Assembly: GCA_040880065.1 (NCBI GenBank) | Contig: JBBDJE010000017.1 | Location: forward strand, 95,645-159,644 | DNA: 64,000 nt | Direction: 5' to 3' | Source of the DNA: Abyssibius sp040880065 | GTDB lineage: Bacteria > Pseudomonadota > Alphaproteobacteria > Rhodobacterales > Rhodobacteraceae | Shown here: positions 60,558-64,000 of the stretch, piece by piece | Layout: every line of letters begins with the position of its first letter | How positions within the stretch are numbered: the stretch's first letter is position 1 | The notes under the pieces: model-generated | What the model was told of the DNA's origin: nothing | Database searches by the model: none | The model's input: the letters and a program-made list of their open reading frames with translations, nothing else | Position numbers and translations under genes: made by a program

Positions 60558-60574
60558 GGGGCGCGGACCGCCCC
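60558..60574 (+). promoter_or_regulatory. Hairpin before the second binding-protein gene
   Basis: GGGGCG and CGCCCC form a 6-bp stem with a CGGAC loop 14 nt before the GGGAG ribosome binding site. No T-run follows, so it probably marks a processing or stability element. Confidence 0.4.
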
Positions 60575-60597
60575 AAACTGCTAAAAAGGGAGCAATT

Positions 60598-62175
60598 ATG
60601 AGAAACCTGTTATTGTCGCTAAGCACTGCCGCGGTTATGGCCGCCAGCAGCGCCTTGGGCGCCGGTTCGCTGACCTATGTTGTCAACAACGAATCTGCCA
60701 CCTATGACCCCGGCCTGACATCGGAAACCTTTGCCGCGCCGATCATCGGCAACACGTTTGAGGGGCTTGTGCGCTTTGACCGTGAAGGCAATATCGAACC
60801 TGCATTGGCCGAAAGCTGGGACGTGTCTGAAGACGGGCTGACCTATACTTTCCGTCTGCGTGATGCCAACTGGTCCGATGGCCAGCCCGTAACCGCACAG
60901 GATTTTGTCTATTCATGGATGCGTGTGCTCGACCCGGCTTCAGGTGCAAAAAACGCCGCCATGCTTTACATGATCGACGGTGCGGAAGCGCATTATAACG
61001 ACGCAGGCGTTGGCGATGTTGCGATCAGCGCGCCGGATGACAAGACCGTCACCTTCACGCTGGCCCAACGCGTGCCTTACATGATGCAGCTTTTGACCTA
61101 CACCACATTCTTCCCCGTGCGTCAGGATGTTGTGGAGGCCGATGCCGATGGCTGGACCCGCAACCCCGCCACCTTCATTGGCACCGGCCCGTTCCGCGTG
61201 ACCGCGTTCAACTTCGGTGAATCGGTGGTATTCGAGAAAAACCCCGAATATTACGATGCCGAGAATGTGTCGCTTGATACCCTCACCTTCCGCCTGATCC
61301 CCGAACAGGCAACCGCCTTGGCGGCTATGGAAGCTGGCGATGTTGATGGCATCGAAAGTGTGCCCGCGCCTGAATTGCCGCGCCTTGCCGCTGAAAGCGA
61401 TGCGTTTGTCGTGGTTCCGGCACTTGGCACAACCTATGCGTTCTTCAACCCCAACCAGTCGCCGCTTGATGATGTGCGCGTGCGTCAGGCGCTTTCAATG
61501 GCGATTGACCGCGAAGAAATCGTCGAATTCGTTCTGCAATCGGCTGACGTGCCCGCCATTGGCCTTGTGCCATGGGGGATGATTGTAAACGGCGAAGAGT
61601 TCCGCGAAGCGCAGGATAATTTCGGCCTTGATACGGCTGCGCAGATCGAAGCCGCGCAGGCGCTTTTGGCTGAAGCCGGCTATCCGAATGGCGAAGGTTT
61701 CCCCGACACCATTTTTGCGACCTACTCCTCACCGCCGATTGAAAAACTGCTCGAAGCCATTCAGCAGATGTGGAAGCAGAACCTGAATATCGACGTGCAG
61801 ATTCAGGCCACCGAATGGCAGGTTTACTACCCCGAAGTGCAGCAGGTGAACTACCAGATTGCACAAATGGGTTGGGGTGCCGACTATCCGCACCCGATGA
61901 CTTTCCTTGACAACTTCGTCTCCGACAGCCCCAACAACCTGGCTGCATGGTCCAATGCCGAGTATGACGCGGCGATTGCAGCGGCCAAGGCAACGGGCGA
62001 CGAGGCGGAATCACTGGCGCAAATGCGTTTGGCAGAATCGATCATGATGAATGACCATGTGATCCTGCCGCAGTATCATCGTTCCAATTATATGATGATG
62101 GGCACGCATGTAGAGGGCTTCTGGCGTTCCACGCTGAACGTGCCGTATTTCCGCGATGTGACCATCGCTGAATAA
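60598..62175 (+). CDS. Oligopeptide-type substrate-binding protein (OppA-like)
   Basis: A 525-residue family 5 binding protein with signal peptide (MRNLLLSLSTAAVMAASSAL, cleavage near GAG). It shows LAESWDVSEDGLTYTFRLRD, SDGQPVTAQDFVYSWMRVLD and FIGTGPFRVTAFNFGE, which match OppA more closely than DppA. GGGAG lies upstream of the ATG. It ends the rightward operon (permease, permease, ATPase, ATPase, binding protein) and so gives that system a complete set of five genes. Peptides are the family substrate; the precise ligand is unknown. Confidence 0.92.
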   Translation: MRNLLLSLSTAAVMAASSALGAGSLTYVVNNESATYDPGLTSETFAAPIIGNTFEGLVRFDREGNIEPALAESWDVSEDGLTYTFRLRDANWSDGQPVTAQDFVYSWMRVLDPASGAKNAAMLYMIDGAEAHYNDAGVGDVAISAPDDKTVTFTLAQRVPYMMQLLTYTTFFPVRQDVVEADADGWTRNPATFIGTGPFRVTAFNFGESVVFEKNPEYYDAENVSLDTLTFRLIPEQATALAAMEAGDVDGIESVPAPELPRLAAESDAFVVVPALGTTYAFFNPNQSPLDDVRVRQALSMAIDREEIVEFVLQSADVPAIGLVPWGMIVNGEEFREAQDNFGLDTAAQIEAAQALLAEAGYPNGEGFPDTIFATYSSPPIEKLLEAIQQMWKQNLNIDVQIQATEWQVYYPEVQQVNYQIAQMGWGADYPHPMTFLDNFVSDSPNNLAAWSNAEYDAAIAAAKATGDEAESLAQMRLAESIMMNDHVILPQYHRSNYMMMGTHVEGFWRSTLNVPYFRDVTIAE

Positions 62176-62200
62176 GCACTGCCGCGCTTGAAACGGATGC

Positions 62201-62220
62201 GGGGCGCCCTTGGGTGCCCC
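62201..62220 (+). terminator. Hairpin after the oppA-like gene
   Basis: GGGGCGCC and GGTGCCCC pair over 8 bp (one G-U) around CTTG, followed by GTTTCTATTT. It is a modest terminator between convergent genes. Confidence 0.62.
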
Positions 62221-62224
62221 GTTT

Positions 62225-62599
62225 CTATTTGGCGCGAAAAGCCCAGTTGCGGCTTGCGAAAAACGTGGCCGCCGCGGCAAAACCGGTCGACAGGATCAGG
62301 CCCAAAGCTGCCGGACCAATTGCCGCCCAAACGTAAAGCGCCAGCAGGCTTTCATTGATCAGAAATCCACCGATCGCCACCAGAATAAAGCGCTTGAAAG
62401 CCGATGAAAGTGATGCAGTTTTTTGGGGAAAGGAAAACCCGTAATGCCCGATAAAGCTAACGCCAAAAGCCACAAGAAACGCACAGAGGTTGGCAAGCAG
62501 TGGTGCCATGCCGGTGCCGATCAGGCTAACCCCCACCAGCATATGCACCAGTGTTGCCAGCCCGCCAACCAGCCCAAAACGGATGATCTGGCCCAACAT
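62225..62599 (-). CDS. GtrA-family membrane protein
   Basis: A 124-residue protein with four transmembrane helices, the size and topology of GtrA. The first helix starts IIRFGLVGGLATLVHMLVGV, and the basic loop FKRFILVAIGGFLIN and the end FFASRNWAFRAK are typical. GtrA proteins are thought to flip undecaprenyl-phosphate-linked sugars across the inner membrane. The start overlaps the stop of the glycosyltransferase gene (TAATG), and both lie in one operon. Confidence 0.86.
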   Translation of the reverse strand: MLGQIIRFGLVGGLATLVHMLVGVSLIGTGMAPLLANLCAFLVAFGVSFIGHYGFSFPQKTASLSSAFKRFILVAIGGFLINESLLALYVWAAIGPAALGLILSTGFAAAATFFASRNWAFRAK

Positions 62600-63549
62600 T
62601 ATCTGGCCTCGGGCTCGGTTTTTATATCTTCGGCAACGATGTAACCGGGGCGGCCTTTTACCTCGGTGAAGACCCGCGCCAGATATTCGCCAAGCACACC
62701 GACCGATATCAGTTGCACGCCGCCAAGCAACAAAACCGCAACCGTCAGCGTCGACCAGCCCGGCACATCGACACCGTAAATCAGCGTGCGCAGAAGAATC
62801 CACGCGCCGTAGAGAATTGACAGAAGGGCGATCACAAAGCCAATTCCGGTCCAAACCCGCAAGGGCCAACTGGTGAAGGATGTCACCCCCGTCAGCCCGT
62901 GGCGCAACAGGCTGCGGAAACCGAATTTCGAACTGCCACCATTGCGCGGCGCAAGCTCGATCGGCACGGCGATACTGCGAAACCCGACCCAGCTGTAAAG
63001 CCCTTTCATAAACCGGTTACTTTCAGGCAAGGCGCAAAGCGCATTTACAACCTTGCGGTCCATCAGGCGAAAATCGCGGGCATTTTCGGGGATGCTGACT
63101 TCGCTTCCAAAATTGATGAACTTGTAAAAGACGCGGGTGAAAAGCCGCTTGGCAAAGCGTTCATCGGCGCGGCTTGCCCGCACGGCATAGGCCATCTCAT
63201 AGCCCTCAGCACGATGTTTGAGCATGGTTTCCAGATAGCGGATCGGTTCTTGCAAATCGGCATCAAGTATTACAACCGCATCGCCGCGCGACACTTTTAG
63301 CCCCGCCATAATCGCCTGTTCCTTGCCAAAATTGCGCGAAAGGCGCAACAGGCGGAGCGGTATGTTTTTTCCTGCCTCAAGGGCTGCGGCGCAAGTGCCG
63401 TCGCGGCTGCCATCATCGACAATGATAATTTCGAAGCTTTGCACCAGCCGCTTTGCTTCGGCCTCTATCTGGTGAACGGTTTTTGCGATATTCGTCTCTT
63501 CATTATAGGCCGGAACGATCAGCGAAAGGTTTGGGGTGGTGTTTGTCAT
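62599..63549 (-). CDS. Family 2 glycosyltransferase (GtrB/ArnC type)
   Basis: A 316-residue membrane-anchored enzyme that probably loads a sugar onto undecaprenyl phosphate. The GT-A core shows LSLIVPAYNEETNIAKTV, EIIIVDDGSRDGT and VVILDADLQEP (the DxD metal site), and two C-terminal helices (WTGIGFVIALLSILYGAWIL and TVAVLLLGGVQLISVGVLG) anchor it. The motif GGSSKFGFRSLLRHG is typical of the polyprenol-phosphate group. It partners with GtrA and the following gene. Confidence 0.92.
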   Translation of the reverse strand: MTNTTPNLSLIVPAYNEETNIAKTVHQIEAEAKRLVQSFEIIIVDDGSRDGTCAAALEAGKNIPLRLLRLSRNFGKEQAIMAGLKVSRGDAVVILDADLQEPIRYLETMLKHRAEGYEMAYAVRASRADERFAKRLFTRVFYKFINFGSEVSIPENARDFRLMDRKVVNALCALPESNRFMKGLYSWVGFRSIAVPIELAPRNGGSSKFGFRSLLRHGLTGVTSFTSWPLRVWTGIGFVIALLSILYGAWILLRTLIYGVDVPGWSTLTVAVLLLGGVQLISVGVLGEYLARVFTEVKGRPGYIVAEDIKTEPEAR

Positions 63550-64000
63550 GAACCCTCTCCGTTGAGCGCGGGCTCGACAAGCAGGTAGCGCGTGCCAAAC
63601 TGGCCAATAATACTGACGCTCTCGCCCATGATCGCCCGCACAGGCCCAAGATCTTTCGGCAGCACAGCAATTGCATCGCGCGTTGTGTTACTGACAAGGC
63701 CGGCAATTTCTGCGGGGTCGATGGTGGTTTGTGCCCGCCCGTCACTGTAAAACTCGCCCGAAAACGACCGTTCGCCCCAATATGTGATCTGCATTTCAGG
63801 GTCGATCTCGCGCGCCTGAGCGATGAGCGCAAGCTCGGTATTCGGTGATATCCGCATCGGCGCAAAATAGGCCACACCCGCCAGCCCCAGGTAAAGCGCA
63901 ACCATCGCGCCAAGTGTAACGGCGCTCGCCATGCGTGAAATGCGCCCGCCCTGCCAGACTGCGCAGCCCAGCAGCACAACCAGAATTGCCCCCGCAGATA
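63546..64000 (-). CDS. Polytopic membrane protein, C-terminal part (probable ArnT/PMT-type glycosyltransferase)
   Basis: Only the last 151 or so residues are in the window; the gene continues beyond the right edge. Two hydrophobic helices (ILVVLLGCAVWQGG and ALYLGLAGVAYFA) precede a soluble C-terminal domain with TYWGERSFSGEFYSDGR and MGESVSIIGQFGTRYLLVEP. The upstream half is missing, so the family is inferred from the genes beside it: GT2 and GtrA with a large membrane protein form a lipid-linked sugar transfer set, and ArnT-like enzymes end with such a domain. The stop overlaps the GT2 start (ATGA). Confidence 0.6.
   Translation of the reverse strand, partial: SAGAILVVLLGCAVWQGGRISRMASAVTLGAMVALYLGLAGVAYFAPMRISPNTELALIAQAREIDPEMQITYWGERSFSGEFYSDGRAQTTIDPAEIAGLVSNTTRDAIAVLPKDLGPVRAIMGESVSIIGQFGTRYLLVEPALNGEGS

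Noticed and set aside
1..64000. CRISPR arrays, insertion sequences, toxin-antitoxin or defence genes
   Set aside because: No regularly spaced direct repeats, transposase motifs or defence families were recognised; the only dense repeats are the coding repeats in the MORN and OmpA-like genes.

Overview
The window looks like a chromosomal segment of a Rhodobacterales (Roseobacter/Rhodobacter-type) alphaproteobacterium. The evidence is family content and gene order: an rpoH-type sigma factor beside an RluA-family synthase, dnaG-rpoD, nrdR-ribD, mreBCD-mrdA-rodA, and an aglR/aglEFGAK cluster in the order known from rhizobia. The G+C content is moderately high, many genes overlap by ATGA or TAATG, and TTG starts are used (dnaG, ribD, gcdH). 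I see no insertion sequences, prophage genes or CRISPR arrays.

Layout. 0-10 kb: stress and housekeeping sigma factors, a pseudouridine synthase, primase, NrdR, RibD, an M32 carboxypeptidase. 10-16 kb: glutaryl-CoA dehydrogenase, a ThuAB-like pair for oxidation of trehalose-type sugars, GltX and NadE. 16-19 kb: an exported MORN-repeat protein and leuA, with a short leader peptide containing four consecutive Leu codons. 19-26 kb: the rod-shape elongasome operon. 26-32 kb: an unknown membrane protein, an SseB-like protein, a capsule-export pair (KpsT and KpsE types, no KpsM visible) preceded by a coupled 26-codon ORF, a phosphohexomutase and tRNA-Gln(TTG). 32-39.5 kb: universal stress protein, Na+/alanine-type symporter, a multicopper oxidase with a small exported partner, a TauE-like exporter, a truncated-globin-like protein and a luciferase-like oxidoreductase. 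39.7-47.5 kb: the complete alpha-glucoside uptake and hydrolysis operon with its LacI-type regulator and two palindromic operators. 47.8-49.8 kb: an OmpA-family protein with a very long Ala/Glu/Gln-rich region. 49.9-62.2 kb: two oligopeptide-type ABC transporters facing away from one XRE-cupin regulator, with an 18-bp perfect palindrome in the shared promoter region. 62.2-64 kb: GtrA, a family 2 glycosyltransferase and the C-terminal end of a polytopic protein, probably a lipid-linked sugar modification system.

How the genes work together. Most are ordinary core genes. The accessory part is dominated by uptake of organic substrates (alpha-glucosides, peptides, amino acids), which fits a heterotroph, plus surface-layer functions (capsule export, OmpA, MORN, GtrA/GT2). 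The less ordinary signals are regulatory or very small: the leuA leader peptide, four GANTC (CcrM-type) sites in an octamer repeat before rpoD, a translationally coupled micro-ORF before kpsT, and the shared operator of the dual peptide-transporter locus. No clearly new defence or enzymatic system was recognised.
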